DNA of 46,319 nucleotides from Chromera velia. Lineage: Eukaryota > Sar > Chromeraceae. Every line of letters begins with the position of its first letter. Positions within the stretch are counted from its first letter, which is position 1. This document shows, one piece after another, positions 11,262 through 22,744 of the stretch. The DNA lies in the NCBI GenBank assembly GCA_018398765.1, contig JAHBMJ010000503.1:1-46319 (forward strand), read 5' to 3'. Position numbers and translations under genes: made by a program. The notes beneath the pieces were generated by a model, which saw nothing but the letters and a program-made list of their open reading frames with translations, made no database searches and was not told where the DNA came from.

Positions 11262-12231
11262 CTGTAGCTTCCTTCAGGTTTGGCGAGTGCGGCCTCTGAC
11301 GGTTTGGCGTTCCCATAGTATTTCAAGAGCCACTCTGCATGGATTCATGTATGTAGCTTTTATAATACATCCACACATCATGCATGACAGAAAGGGACAC
11401 GCTCGTACACATGAAAGGCATTGACGATCTGATCGCGCCAAAGGTGGATGAGTTAGCGATAAAGATCAAAGCCTCATGCGAACGAGAAATATACACTTTT
11501 GGTGAGACAGCATAAAGCTCGAGCAAGCCGAGTTGGCATCCAGTTTGGCATCTAGGTTTGGCATTCGACCATCAACACATCTGCCGACTTACGCACTCAC
11601 TTTCTTTTTCTCATCCCACCGTCCATCTATGGACCGATCCACTGACTCCTGCATACGCCTCTACCTACTGACGCACGCAGAAACACTCCCACGTATCCGT
11701 CAACTCACGTACACACGACACGACTCCCTGCTAGTACGGTCCACGAAACCTCCTGCCCTCCGCGTCCATAACAAACAAGCACGTACACAGATGCATAAAC
11801 GCAAAAATGCACTCAGCCATACATAGATGCATACGTACACACACCCCCACACACATCCACCCACACACATCCACACACACACACACACATATCCACACCC
11901 ACCCACACCCACACACACACACATACACACACATGCAGAAACACCCACGCGTGCACATGTTCGTCGACTGACTGACTGACCAGGGTCGTCGGCGTCGAGA
12001 ACGAACCAGCGGCGCTTGTGAGGTCCGTCCCCGTGGGAGTCCCACTCATTTTAGAGACGTATGATGAATCTTCCTTTCTTGCCGATCGCCCGCGCCTGCT
12101 CAAGAGACGGCATGTTCTTCTCCTCGGCATCTGGAAGGGTCCCTTCTGCTTTCGGTCTCCAGTGGTCCTTCAGAGGTGGTTTCGACATTGAAATCTTCGG
12201 AGCTGCAACTCTGCTAGTGGGCCGCGCTCTT
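11262..12231 (-). CDS. gene B PH domain (two exons) with in-frame TAA
   Basis: Exon 12231-11981 begins RARPTSRVAAPKISMSKPP, has a short charged linker, and reads GKKGRFIIRL, then TAA, then NEWDSHGDGPHKRRWFVLD. Exon 11334-11262 joins in phase as EWLLKYYGNAKPSEAALAK. The order K-KG...HKRRWFVL...LKYY...EG matches the first strands of a pleckstrin homology domain. I found no alternative splicing that removes the TAA and keeps the frame. The C-terminal part of the domain should lie below 11262; a frame near 11050-10990 (AESAVLFASLLRKM) could be its final helix, but this is weak. Confidence 0.6.
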
Positions 12232-15200
12232 CTGCATGCATGCAAGTGGCCATGCGTGTGCGCACAGTTGATTTGTTCCGTTGGAGGACACAACATGATG
12301 TTCAAAGCTGGTCGATGCACACGTGGATTACCCTCACAAACTCTCTCTCACTTTCTCTGTATGACACACAGCCATGCATGCATTTAGGTCATTTGGGTCT
12401 GAACGCAAGCGTGCACACATATCTGCAGTACGCCTCTAGAGTACGCCTCTCTTTCGGACCGGTGAACCGTGAAGCATAGATATAGATATGCATGGATAGC
12501 TTGGATTTCAAGAATGTCCGTAGCTACTCGTGAGCTTTAAGGAAATCCGAGGGGCTCCTAAACAGGGTGGGATCACGTGAGCAGCCATTTGAGCGTACTA
12601 ACTGTTGAAGACACGCCCGCCGTGCATACCCATGCAAGCTTGCTCAATTTGGATTCATCCATTAAATTTGAAATTGATTTGCTGCATGATCGAATTGATG
12701 CTGAAATCTCTCGACAGACCTGGGAGCCTGGTACTTAAACTCTGCAGACAGAGGCGGGAAGACACCTCCCACCTACACCCGGACAGGCACCAAAGTTTCT
12801 GTCTCAACTCCACTTGGAGGAAGTCTGAGCTTCCACTTCTGGCCGGGATCCCCTTCCGGAGGAAGTGTGACGGTGACGGGAGCGCTAAGTAAGCTTTTCT
12901 CCTTCGGTCGCACGTCGGTCCCCCGAGTTGCGGAGACGCGGGTATCACCGAAGAAGACCTGTGGTGGAAAACGCACAGTGCAACGAATACATGTGTGCAT
13001 TGTAATGAGTTCGACTGACAAACACATGGCCGGAAGCAAAGCTTCATGACGGTAAGTTTTGTAGAATCACTTTTGATGTTGTCCATGCATACATCGATTA
13101 CCATGTCTTTCACTTCGTTCACTAATAGCAAGCCACCTGAACCACACACAGCTTCTTAAATGTTTTTGTTTCATGTATGGCTTCCTTCCCATCTGCTTCG
13201 CCTGGCATGCCCTCCACTCCCATTCCTACTCGCGTTCTTTTGTGAATCAATCAACTGACGCACGCACATCCATGGTAGTTGCCGAATCTGGAATCAGAGG
13301 ATGGTGTGAGATCAGCACATCCGTTCCGCCCTCTGCTGGACCCCCAGAAGGGTGAAGCTCGAGCTGAGAAAAGAAAAGAAGAGAAAGCATAGACGACCAG
13401 GGAATCCAGTGAGGAAATAGTGAATGGAGAGAGACAAAACAAGAAGGAAGGACGGAAGGAAGGAAGGAAGGAAGGAAGGAAGGAAGGGCGAGAGGACGCA
13501 CATGCATTCAACAAACAAAGAAGGAAGATTGCTAAGTTCAAGAAAGTTGAAGACGACCAGGGCACATATGCTGATTGAATTCCTGGCCGGAGATCCATGC
13601 ATGCATGCATGCATCCTTTTTGTTGACATGCTTCTTACTTGGCATGCATGTAGTTGACCCTCTCGATTCTTGCATCGATCGATCAAAGAAACAATGCATG
13701 CATATCTGCGTGCAGTCTAAAGAGCTAGAGCATGTAGAAGCCTGAATGGAGCCCCACTTTTCATTCACTAACCTTGTCTTCCTTCCCGTTGTCCGCCATT
13801 TTCTCCTCTTGCGGGTCCTCAATCTCTTGCGGTTTCTCCACCTGCTGCGGTGAGTTGGAGTCGGCCTTTTCCATCTGTATTCCGACGGTGGCAATCTCTC
13901 CGTCTCCCTTTTGTCCGCCTTTTCCTTTTTCTTTTCGGTCCATTTCCCCTTCGAGGGAGGCCACCAAAGCTCGGAGGGTCTCCAGATCTTCGCACAGTTC
14001 ACTGAACGTCTTGCTGAGAGCTTTCTCGCCCTTCGAGAGAGCGTCAAGGGCCTCCCCCCAGCTCTTGTCCTGACAGTTGAAGGAATTAAGGAACGATGGA
14101 TGATGACAAAGTAAGAACAAACAAAAGCCGTGTATATATGAATACATGCACACGCAAAGTTAAGTCACATACATACCGATACATACGTACATACAGACAG
14201 AAAAAAAAGATGTACATGCATGCAGTGGACAGAAACATCAAGAGAGCTCGAGCTAGAAACATGCGGGGATGCCGAGAGACATTTTCTCAGTTCTTGTTCG
14301 CCCGGAACGACAGCGCTAGGTAAACAAGGTCAAATTAGAAAGACTCAAGACGGTCGACCCACTTGAATCAGAAAACGACAACCGGGCCTGCTCAAGAAGA
14401 ATCAAAATTGAATTGATCGATTCGCCATCATGATACAGAAGTCAACTTACCTGTGGTTGCTCATCCACTCAGCTCCTCCCTCCATGTTTCTTTCTTCAGA
14501 GAACTCAAAACAGGCTAGTTGACTGTTGACTCTACCCTCTCTCACTCCCATTCTCGTTGATTCGGTCACCAAAAAGAATGACCAATCTGAACATGAAACG
14601 GTACAAGGGAGATATAGACCCACAAAGAAGGATACTCAGAGAGACTGACTTTCTGTTCTATCGCCTGCAATCTCTCTCCAAGGCTCTCCATATTCTTCTC
14701 CATACCCTGAAGGCCTCCTTGCAAGGTTTGTCCGAGTGAAGCCATTGCCCCCTTGTCCTTCTTACAGTTCTCCAAACGAGACGAAAAGGCCTCCAAACGA
14801 TCGCCTAGTGCCCCCTTGTCCTTCTCACAGTTCTCCAAACGAGACGAAAAGGCCTCCAAACGATCGCCTAGTGCCCCTTGTCCTTCTCACAGTTCTCCAA
14901 ACGAGACAAAAAGGCCTCTAAACGATCGCCTAGTGCCCCCTTGCCCTTCTCACAATTCTTCAAACGAGACAAAAAGGCCTCTAAACGATCGCCTAGTGCC
15001 CCTTTGCCCTTCTCACAGTTCTCTAAACGAGACAAAAAGGCCTCCAAACGACCAGAGAGACTCTTTGCTGCCTCAGCAGAACGTGTATTGTCTTCCTGCG
15101 CCGGCCGACGCACTTTTCGCACCTCTGTGCCGAGAACGCTCAAACAGGCATCGACTACTTTCTTTCTCTCATCTGCACGAGCCTGCACTGACTGCACCGT

Positions 15201-16165
15201 GTCACTCAGAATCCTAATCTCTGTTCTGACCTGCATCCAAATACGCAAAGGACAAGGCAGAGCTCCAGACGCCTAATAGCATTCCTTCTCGATCTGTCAC
15301 AGTGATTGTCACGCAGTCTGCATGACTCTCTACTGTGAATCTCCATGCCCGGAGAAGTATTTGGATGTGTATCGGTCTCGGCTGTGTTCTTGAAGATTGC
15401 CAAACCACATTTCGAAATAAGTCACGAACTGTTAGGCACAAACGAATCTGTGTTTGCTCTTCTTTACCCATACACCCATCTCCGCCGCTCTACATGCTTT
15501 TGCAGAAAACCAATAACATGCTCACTGACGACTCAACCCGCTCTCACCCCTATTCTACTTGACTCATGAAGAGTCTGACGGCGTGCATGACTTACCGGAA
15601 AGGACGAAAGAAAGGAAAACGTAAAAACTAAAGGACATACGTTCAGTCAGTCAGACAGACTGACTTTGTGCTCCACCGAACGCAATTTCTCTTCAAGGCT
15701 CTCTGTGGTCTTCATCACACCCTGAAGACCTCCTTGCAGGGTTTGTACGAGAGTAGCCAGTGCCGCCCCATCCCTCTGACAGTTCTCCAAGCGAGACTGA
15801 AAGGCATTCAGGTGATGAGAGAGATTGTCCGCTGCCTCTCTGGCACACCTGCTGGCCTCTTGCACCCGCCGCCGCAAGTCACATATTTCTGTGTCGAGGG
15901 TGCTCAAAGAGGCGTCGACTGTCTTTTTTCTCTCGTCTGCATGAGTCTGCATTGACTGCACCGTGTCACTGAGACTCTGGAGGACGATCACGACCTCTGT
16001 ACTCACCTGCAATCATTTCAGGAAAGGCATGAGAGCTATTCGGCGATTAAAAGAATTTCTTAAGAATTTCTTTTCCGTCCCTCTGCCTGCCTGTCTGTCT
16101 CTTTGCCTCTCTGCCTCTGTCTCTCTATTTCTCTGTCTGTCTGCCTGCCTGCCTGGCTGCCTGTT

Positions 16166-16196
<31 letters not shown>

Positions 16197-16248
16197 ATGT
16201 GTGTGTGTGTGTTTGTATGTGTGTGCCTGCCAGCTTGCCTGCCTGTTT

Positions 16249-16291
<43 letters not shown>

Positions 16292-16445
16292 TGCCTGCCT
16301 GCCTGCCTGCCTGCCTGCCTGCTTGCCTGCCTGCCTGCCTGCCTGCCTGCTATGGTGTTTGTCTGTCTGCTTGCCTGCCTGTTGGTCTGTCTGTCTCTCT
16401 GTCTGTCTCTTTGTCTGTCTCTTTATCTATCTCTTTGTCTGTCTC

Positions 16446-16489
<44 letters not shown>

Positions 16490-16543
16490 CCTGCCTGCCT
16501 GTCTGCCTGCCTGCCTGTCTGCCTGCCTGCCTGCCTGTCTGTT

Positions 16544-16591
<48 letters not shown>

Positions 16592-19500
16592 CATGAATCC
16601 CCTTTTTTCTGTATCCGTGTGGGTGTCCCTCTGTCTGATAAAGCACTGCGACCTCATTCTTTTTGTGTGCCAGCATTTGTATGGCCTTCTTATTTTGGGT
16701 TGAAACACCAAACACCAAAGCACATGGGAGACCAACTTTGTGTTCCATCGCCCGCAATCTCTCTCCAAGGTTTTTCATCTTTTTCTCCACACCCTGAAGA
16801 CCTCCTTGCAAGGTTTGTGCCAGAACGGCCATTGCCCCCCCATCTCTCTCACAGTTCTCCAAACGAGATAAAAAGAAACTCAGACGGTCAGAGAGATTGT
16901 CCGCTGCCTCTCTGGCAAATCTGCTGGCCTCTTGCACCTGTTGCTGCACTTCGCGCATCTCTGTACCAAGAGTGCTCAAGGAGGCGTCGACAATTTGTTT
17001 TCTTTCGTCTGCACAAGTTTGCACTGATTGGAGCGTGTCTCGCAGACTCTCAATGCCCTCAGCGACCTCCGTGCGCACCTGCAATAAAAAAAAAAAGGCA
17101 CAAGAGAAACGGAGTGGGCAAAAGAATTCTCGGTTCGACTGACTGCGTGTCTGTCTGGCAGTCTGTCCCTCTATCTGTCCCTCAATGTATCTTTTTGTCT
17201 ATCCGTCAGTCTGTCTCTGCATATGCAAGTGCATGCCTCTCTGTCTCTCTCACTGTGTATCTATCTTTCTATCTCTCTATTAGACTGCCTGTCTATGGAT
17301 CTGTGCTTCAAAATACTTTGATTTCGTTTTTTTTTGTGCGTGCAATCATTCGTGTTGTTTTGTGAGATGCCCCTCTTCCGCGAGCCTGTCTGGCTTCCTG
17401 CCTGCACACAGGCTTCGAGGCTACCTGTCAGTCTGTGAATCTATCTATGCATCCGGTGTCAGTCTGTGAATCTGTCTATGCATCAGTGTCTCTCTGGGAG
17501 TATGTCTGCCTGCCTGCCTGCCTGTACGTATATCTGTCTGTATGGACTTCATCACTGGCGCGAATGCATGCCACTCTCTCCCCCTTCTTGGATTTCTGCA
17601 TTTCAACCAGTCTTTGTCCCTGCCCTTCTACTGCCTGTCAAACGTTCGCGTTTCGAGATACCAAGGGTTCACTATACGTACGGAATGAAAGGCAACGTCA
17701 TCAGCGCCTCCAGCTTCAGGCACCCCCTTTTCTCGCTCTTCCTCGTGCATGCAGACACTTATTTGGACACCGTCCGTGCGAGCTACCTACCGCTTTGGCT
17801 TCTTGGCGGATCTCCTTGAGAAAGCCCTCCCATGAGGAAATTCGGGTTTCGATCGAGTGCAGACGGTCCTGCATTGATTGCATGATGTATTTGTACATAA
17901 TATTAATATATATTCTATTTGTATTCATATGTTGGAGCACAAACAATCCTGCAGGTCAGGTACGTCCATACAGATTGCTAGTCTCTTGCACTAGCTGTGC
18001 TCATTTGCCCCCATTCACAATCATGCTCCTCGATCGATCACCTCTGGATGCATACAATGTTCGGATCGACTGACTGGTCGACTGCAGGCACAATCGATCA
18101 TCGTTTGCATTGCATGACGCGCTTCTTTTTATTATCAGACTAGCTACCTGCCCTTTTTTGTTTGCCCGCATGATTAATTGCCTGTTGACTGTCTGACTGA
18201 CATTGTTGAAAATGCAATGAGTGATGCCGCTCTCCCCGTCTGCTGCCCCTCTCTTGTCTCTGCGCACGAGAAGCCCCCAGTCGCCTTGAGCTTGACGGAA
18301 TAAACAAAGAGCAGGAAACATTTACATGAAGTTGAAGGACCGAGGTAAAAGAGGGAAGGTACAGAATCAATGATCAAACGAGATTTCAGATGACATGTCA
18401 ATCATCGGAGTCTTAAGTGGAAGGGCAGAATTGCCGTCCAGAGAGAAAGGAAGTCCCATTCACTGAGTAAGAATCATGCAGACGCGGGCACCACACCAGA
18501 AGTACAAAACAAAAAAGTGAACGTGACAGCAAAGTGTGCATGACTCTGCTCATGTAGAGACAGCGGATCCCTTTTCAATCCAGTTGCTATGCATTTAAAA
18601 TTGTCCCATTCCTGCGTAAACAAACAACTGCAGACATGCGGTCTTGATGTACCTACCTTTACGGCTGCGCGTTCTTTCAGATTATCCACAGGGAACTTGA
18701 AAGAACCAGACAAAGCCCAAGTACCGAATCTGGGGGCTTCCCCCGAGAGAAATTGGATTTCATCGGACAGGGCCCATCCGTCTCCCATGCAGCCTCCTTC
18801 TCCCTTCAATCCCCCGCACAACGCTCTGGTCATGTCCTCACAAATTCCTCCAGATACCTTTCCGTTCTTGCCCTTGTGACTGGGGCCCGCAGAGAGTGGG
18901 TCTTTTTCATCTAATGCGCAGATCCATTCATCAAGACGGCCAATCAAAAAGTTTTGTGCAATCGAGGCACTTACACCCGCTCCTCTGCCCCCCCTCTCTC
19001 CAGTGTTCCTCATTTTCTGTAGTGTGTCTTCAAGCAGGGCAGCCCTCTGTCTATTTTGGCGACTTTCCGACTCCCACCTCCGTCTCTTGTTCTCCAGACA
19101 TGCCGACAAAAGACCACACACGAACCGAAAGCGTTCATTTCGCAGTTCTGAAGTCCTGCATGAGTTGATCCGTTCCATCATCAGAGCATTCGGTTGCGGT
19201 GCGTCTTCACCAGCTCCACTGTTCTCCTCTGCACAGTTGATGACAGGCCCAGCCAACTCCTCAGCAACTGCACTCGCCACCCCCAAGGGAAGTGGAAGAC
19301 CCCACTGGGCTCTCTCATGATTCGGGAACTCTATGGAGAAAGTGTTGCGTCCTATCTCCTGGTGACTCTCTTTCGACCGCTGCTCCCGCTCCTGCGTCTC
19401 CGCAGCTTTATGGACTCCATCCACCACCCCCACTTTTCCCTCTTCTAGTCCCTCTTCCCTTGTGCCTGACGACCCATGTTTTTGCTTTGATGCGAAAAGA

Positions 19501-20734
19501 AGGGTCCGAGCAAGAGACTGCACTCGGATGGAAGTGAAAGGGTCGGGTCCCTTCTTGAAGGGCCTCCCAGAAATTCTACCTTCCAGACGACGGTTTGCAG
19601 TAGTTGCCTGCGGAGACCCGACACAGCATGCAAACAAGAAACGATCGATGCATGGGCTTATGGAGGACAGGAAATGAAAGTGAGACAAGCAGCTAGATAC
19701 GATGACTGTGGCTCGTGAAGAGCAAAGCAAAACGAAACTGAAGATGTCTTACTGCGGATCAATGTCGAAATGCAGAAACCAGAAAATGCGAGTAAAGTCA
19801 GTGAATGCATCCCAGCCACTTTACTCCCCTTCTTTTTGAAAGTATGTCTGATCTAGAGATTGACTATGTATGAAGCGATCTAGGTCTGTCATCGACTCGC
19901 TCATATGCATTCGTTTTAAGTCAGTGTCTTCAGGCCTACCCGTAGCATCGTTTGTCGACAAAGCCCTGCCATTCGTCGCGATGCCACAAAGAGGGGTCGG
20001 ACCGTGGCAGTCATTTTCTTTACTTCCGTTTCTTTCTGCACTCACAAGAAGAAGGGAGAAGACACACAGTGTTGCCAGATCTTGTGCTGAGTCAGGGGCA
20101 ATGCTTGACTGCACCTGTGTGTCAGTCTATCGTCTGGACAGGTTTTTATGCAAAAATCGGGGTGCCAAGGCAAGGGCAAAACGATGAGAGAATTCAAAAA
20201 ACTTTGAAGGAAGACGCACAATTTTAAGCCAAGGCTCTCCAGTGTACGGCATACGCGAAAAACAAAACAGAGCCAGGGCCGAGCAAAGAGTGATACAGAT
20301 TGCCGACTTACATTGTTCAATATTTGTTTGGTCATCAACAGGGAGTCTGCAGGCAGAATTAATGTACGTGGAAGAGCAAAACAGAGGGATGGAAGATCGA
20401 ACAAACAAGTGTACAACGTCAATCAAATGGTATCACGAAAAGGTGGCACGCACATCAATTCGGAAGAAGAAAGGGAATTAATCGCACTGACGACAAAAGA
20501 AGTCACGAAGATGCAAGTGGGATGAATTAGAGATAGATCGTCATGTGCCCCCCTTTCCGCCAAAAGAAAGAAAGAAAGAAAGAAAGAAAAAGCTTTTTCG
20601 CCAAAACAGAAAAACTCGGAGGCAGAGCGATCTCCAGACTTTTCAATTCATGCAAAGTTTTTCGACAGGAAAATGGAACTTTGGGCATACAATAAGCAAA
20701 AAAGCACACACACACATACATACACACACATACA

Positions 20735-20773
<39 letters not shown>

Positions 20774-21804
20774 ACACGCACACACGCACACACACGCACA
20801 CACTTTTGGTTTGAACTTCAGAAGATCTTCTTCGCTCCAATAAAGAATCTAGGCAGACTGCAAGGACATTGACAGAAACTAACGAAACAGTTCTCTCCGA
20901 CCTCAGGAGACTCAGTCCTACCTACCCACCCACCAACCCAATCTGAGAAGCCTCTGCACGTGCAGTAGAGCATCTGCAACCGCATTCCCTCTCATCATCC
21001 GTCCGTCATCCCCGCCCTCTGGCTGCTCCTGTTCGTGCATCTTTACAGCGCGACCCTCTGCGTTAGTATACGCAAAAAGAAGCTGCGCATGACCAGCGGC
21101 GCACAGGTCCCGTAGAAGCTGCACAGATGGACGTAAAGGAGAGGAAAGCTGTGTGCAGCGCTCGTTAATGGACAATTAAACCATCAAAAGCTACACATCA
21201 TCGGGCAAGAGAAAGGGAAAAACACATTCACAGAGATAGATCCTTGGGTGTAGTGTACAGGAAGCCGCGCGTGCATCGATGCTGATGCCCCATACACGCA
21301 GGCCTGGAGGCAGACTTAGTCCAACAGATCGACCGTAGAGAAAGAGAGCAGAGGCAAGAAGAAAAAGAGAGCAGAGATAAGTAGAAAAAAAGGAATGTCA
21401 TACAGCTTCCCTCCTCATCGACGGAAAGCCTGACAGACCATGAACGCCCTTGTAAGACTGCTAGGCAAATCAAGCAGCAGGTTGGCAAGCTACTCATTGA
21501 ATTGAATAGAAAAATCCTGCAACAGGTAGATGGTCTGACTGACTTACCATGTTGTCGGTCTGGATCTGGAGATCATTTTCGTCCATTGTCACGGAGAGCC
21601 GCTCAAGGGTACAAACCTGATCTTGCAAGGAGGACACGTCAAGGCAGCAAGGAGCAAAGAGAAGAAGGGAGAGAAGCAGAGAGGAGACGATGAAAAAAAG
21701 AGCTGAGGAAAAGCAACCAAGAGGCCACATTCATCGGCCAATAAGGATTATGGACGAAAGACTAGGAAAGAAGCGCGAGCACCAAAAAGGGTCAAATAAA
21801 AAGA

Positions 21805-21845
<41 letters not shown>

Positions 21846-21850
21846 CACAC

Positions 21851-21907
<57 letters not shown>

Positions 21908-22088
21908 AGACCTGGTCGAATTTTCTCAATGGATTCTGTCACAGAGAATCCAGAGGCACGGGAAGGGCCGCGGAGGTATAAGGGAAGGGAAGGGAAGGGA
22001 AGCAAAACGGAAAGGAAATAAAAATACTGACCACCTCCTTGAGTACTCCGAGTTCGTCTTTCATTTGCAGAATCTGTAGGCAGGCCGG

Positions 22089-22124
<36 letters not shown>

Positions 22125-22732
22125 CACAGGATTAAACACACATGCATGCATGCATGCATGCACGCACTGACTTCAATGATCTTTTGACGGAAGGGAACCT
22201 GAATTGAAATGAAAGCGTGATGAGTGAATATGGAAAGAAAGAAAGAAGCCGTTGGTCTGCTTGCCCGTCAAGCTTGGTGCATGTCTGGTTGCATTCGTAT
22301 TCTTGTGAATAATGTTTGACAACGCATCCGTTCGCATCCGTTCTCTACATGCCTGCCTGCCTGCCTGCCTGCCTGCTCCATGGACTACGTATCTGTGTGT
22401 CAGTCCGTCTGTCTGTCAGTCTGAGTATTGTTTTGTCTCTCTGTTCGCAGGTCAGTCTATCAATTTGTCCAACCGAGTTTTTCTGCCTGTCCTCGATTCC
22501 TCTTTGGTCCCTCCCGAAATTTGCTTTTCCTTCCTCTGAGTCGACAGCCCACCTCATCATCGAGTGTTTGTTGTACCGCGGCTACAAGTTCTGAGGATCC
22601 GTCAGCGGCACTATAGTTTCGCCTCTGTCCGAGCTGAAGCAGGAAGGCAGCTCTCAGGCGCTCGACTTCCGCAGACAGTCCGGAAGTTGCGGGCGTCTTC
22701 TCGCCATCTCTGTCAATCGAAGGACCTCGATT
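11262..22732 (-). CDS. gene B: coiled-coil protein with IPT/TIG and PH domains (partial, possibly inactivated)
   Basis: Exons (high to low): 22732-22577, 22198-22172, 22073-22032, 21616-21548, 21118-20938, 20346-20312, 19607-18657, 17868-17791, 17078-16737, 16006-15665, 15230-14650, 14069-13773, 13363-13268, 12958-12779, 12739-12720, 12231-11981, 11334-11262. All have AG/GT edges and phases agree throughout if one missing base is allowed in 15230-14650. They total about 1,240 codons. The N-terminal part is charged and helical. The middle holds three related coiled-coil modules, then a Glu/Lys/Gln-rich linker, an IPT/TIG domain and the start of a PH domain. PH domains often bind phosphoinositides, so a membrane-linked scaffold is a reasonable guess; the true role is unknown. 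The start codon and 3' end were not found. A 1-base loss near 14872 and an in-frame TAA in the PH exon may mean a pseudogene or sequence errors. Confidence 0.7.
12720..13363 (-). CDS. gene B IPT/TIG domain (three exons)
   Basis: Exons 13363-13268, 12958-12779 and 12739-12720 join in phase and read LELHPSGGPAEGGTDVLI..., VFFGDTRVSATRGTDV..., VTVTLPPEG..., then FKYQAP. This is the order expected for an IPT/TIG immunoglobulin-like fold: a P-SGGPAEGGT opening, a V-FG-T strand and a closing F-Y. For the last short exon I chose the acceptor CAGAG|TTT because it restores the closing F-Y strand in phase. The alternative CAG|AGTTT would read a different frame to TGA at 12655. Confidence 0.65.
13773..14069 (-). 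CDS. gene B exon: coiled coil plus Glu/Lys/Gln-rich linker
   Basis: A 297 bp exon, phase 0 at both ends. It starts DKSWGEALDALSKGEK, continues as a short coiled coil (ELCEDLETLRALVASLEGEMD), and then becomes a polar linker rich in Lys, Glu, Gln and Pro that ends NGKEDK. It connects the modules above with the IPT/TIG domain below. Confidence 0.7.
14650..15230 (-). CDS. gene B coiled-coil module exon 3 of 3, expanded and frameshifted
   Basis: This module starts VRTEIRILSDTVQSVQ and ends GERLQAIEQK. It lacks four codons near its start but carries four extra copies of a 21-residue unit, (G)DRLEAFLSRLENCEKDKGAL. Its 581 bp equals 342 minus 12 plus 252 minus 1. The missing base lies in a C-run near 14872-14876 (plus strand), where one unit has four C instead of five. 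As given, the frame hits a stop right after DKGH, while the downstream part is intact in the shifted frame. A sequencing error in a homopolymer and a real inactivating deletion are both possible. Confidence 0.8.
14758..15075 (-). repeat. 63 bp coding minisatellite, five units
   Basis: The motif CACAGTTCTCCAAACGAGAC (plus strand, with small changes) recurs at about 14763, 14826, 14888, 14951 and 15014. Spacing is 63, 62, 63 and 63 bp. Each unit encodes one 21-residue coiled-coil repeat. The 62 bp interval marks the single-base loss. Confidence 0.9.
15665..16006 (-). CDS. gene B coiled-coil module exon 2 of 3
   Basis: Also exactly 342 bp and phase 0 at both ends. It starts VSTEVVIVLQSLSDTVQSMQ and ends EEKLRSVEHK. 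It aligns along its whole length with the module at 17078-16737, including the same acceptor and donor positions. This points to tandem duplication of a whole exon together with intron edges. The intron between the two modules contains about 500 bp of CTGC/CTGT microsatellite. Confidence 0.8.
16085..16592. repeat. intronic (CTGC/CTGT/CTTT)n microsatellite
   Basis: About 500 bp of tetranucleotide repeats with CT and GT runs, in the intron between coiled-coil modules 1 and 2 of gene B. It gives very long Cys/Leu/Ser-rich false frames in several directions. Confidence 0.95.
16737..17078 (-). CDS. gene B coiled-coil module exon 1 of 3
   Basis: A 342 bp exon, phase 0 at both ends, encoding 114 residues. 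It starts VRTEVAEGIESLRDTLQSVQ and ends ERLRAMEHK. The pattern ADERK...VDASLSTLGTE...VQEASR.AREAADNLS...SRLENCERD...LAQTLQGGLQGVE is shared with the next two modules and has heptad-like hydrophobic spacing. The acceptor is preceded by a T-run of 13 bases. Confidence 0.8.
18657..19607 (-). CDS. gene B long central exon (317 codons)
   Basis: A single 951 bp exon in phase 0 at both ends, after a CTCCGCAG acceptor and before a GTAGGT donor. It opens ATTANRRLEGRISGRPF and ends LKERAAVK. The first third is basic and Glu/Lys-rich. The middle has a charged helical stretch (CLENKRRRWESESRQNRQR) that could form a coiled coil. The last third is Gly- and Ser-rich and contains ICALDEKDP and GTWALSGSFKFPVDN. 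I recognise no named domain. It is the largest exon in the gene and is free of internal stops, unlike the retroelement frames elsewhere in the window. Confidence 0.7.
20553..20800. repeat. (AAAG)n and (CA)n microsatellites in an intron
   Basis: An AAAG run at about 20562-20588 and CA repeats at 20705-20801, between gene B exons 21118-20938 and 20346-20312. Confidence 0.9.
21809..21908. repeat. (GACA)n(CA)n(GA)n compound microsatellite
   Basis: Lies in the gene B intron between exons 22073-22032 and 21616-21548. Confidence 0.95.
22078..22126. repeat. (GGCA)n repeat forming a splice acceptor tract
   Basis: Read on the minus strand it is CCTG repeated and runs directly into CCTACAG, the acceptor of the 42 bp exon 22073-22032. 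The repeat therefore supplies the pyrimidine-rich tract. A similar (CTGT)n run at 22752-22793 lies just upstream of the 22732 acceptor. Confidence 0.8.
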
Positions 22733-22744
22733 CTGCATATACAC

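Noticed and set aside
16103-17365. A 420-codon plus-strand frame, Cys/Leu/Ser-rich
   Set aside because: Its first half is translation of CTGC/CTGT microsatellite, and it lies antisense to gene B exon 17078-16737, which has proper splice sites and paralogues.
18238-18320. Extra gene B exon between 18657 and 17868
   Set aside because: An open stretch with an AAG acceptor and GTCAGT donor, but its length is not a multiple of three and the neighbours are phase 0.
18474-19730. A 418-codon frame read as a single-exon gene
   Set aside because: Clear acceptor (19608) and donor (18656) with matching phase to neighbours show that only 19607-18657 is exon.
19941-20035. Extra gene B exon between 20312 and 19607
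   Set aside because: It has good splice edges but is 95 bp, which would break the phase between two exons that already match.
22078-22126. CRISPR-like array or direct-repeat locus
   Set aside because: It is a plain tetranucleotide microsatellite without spacers.
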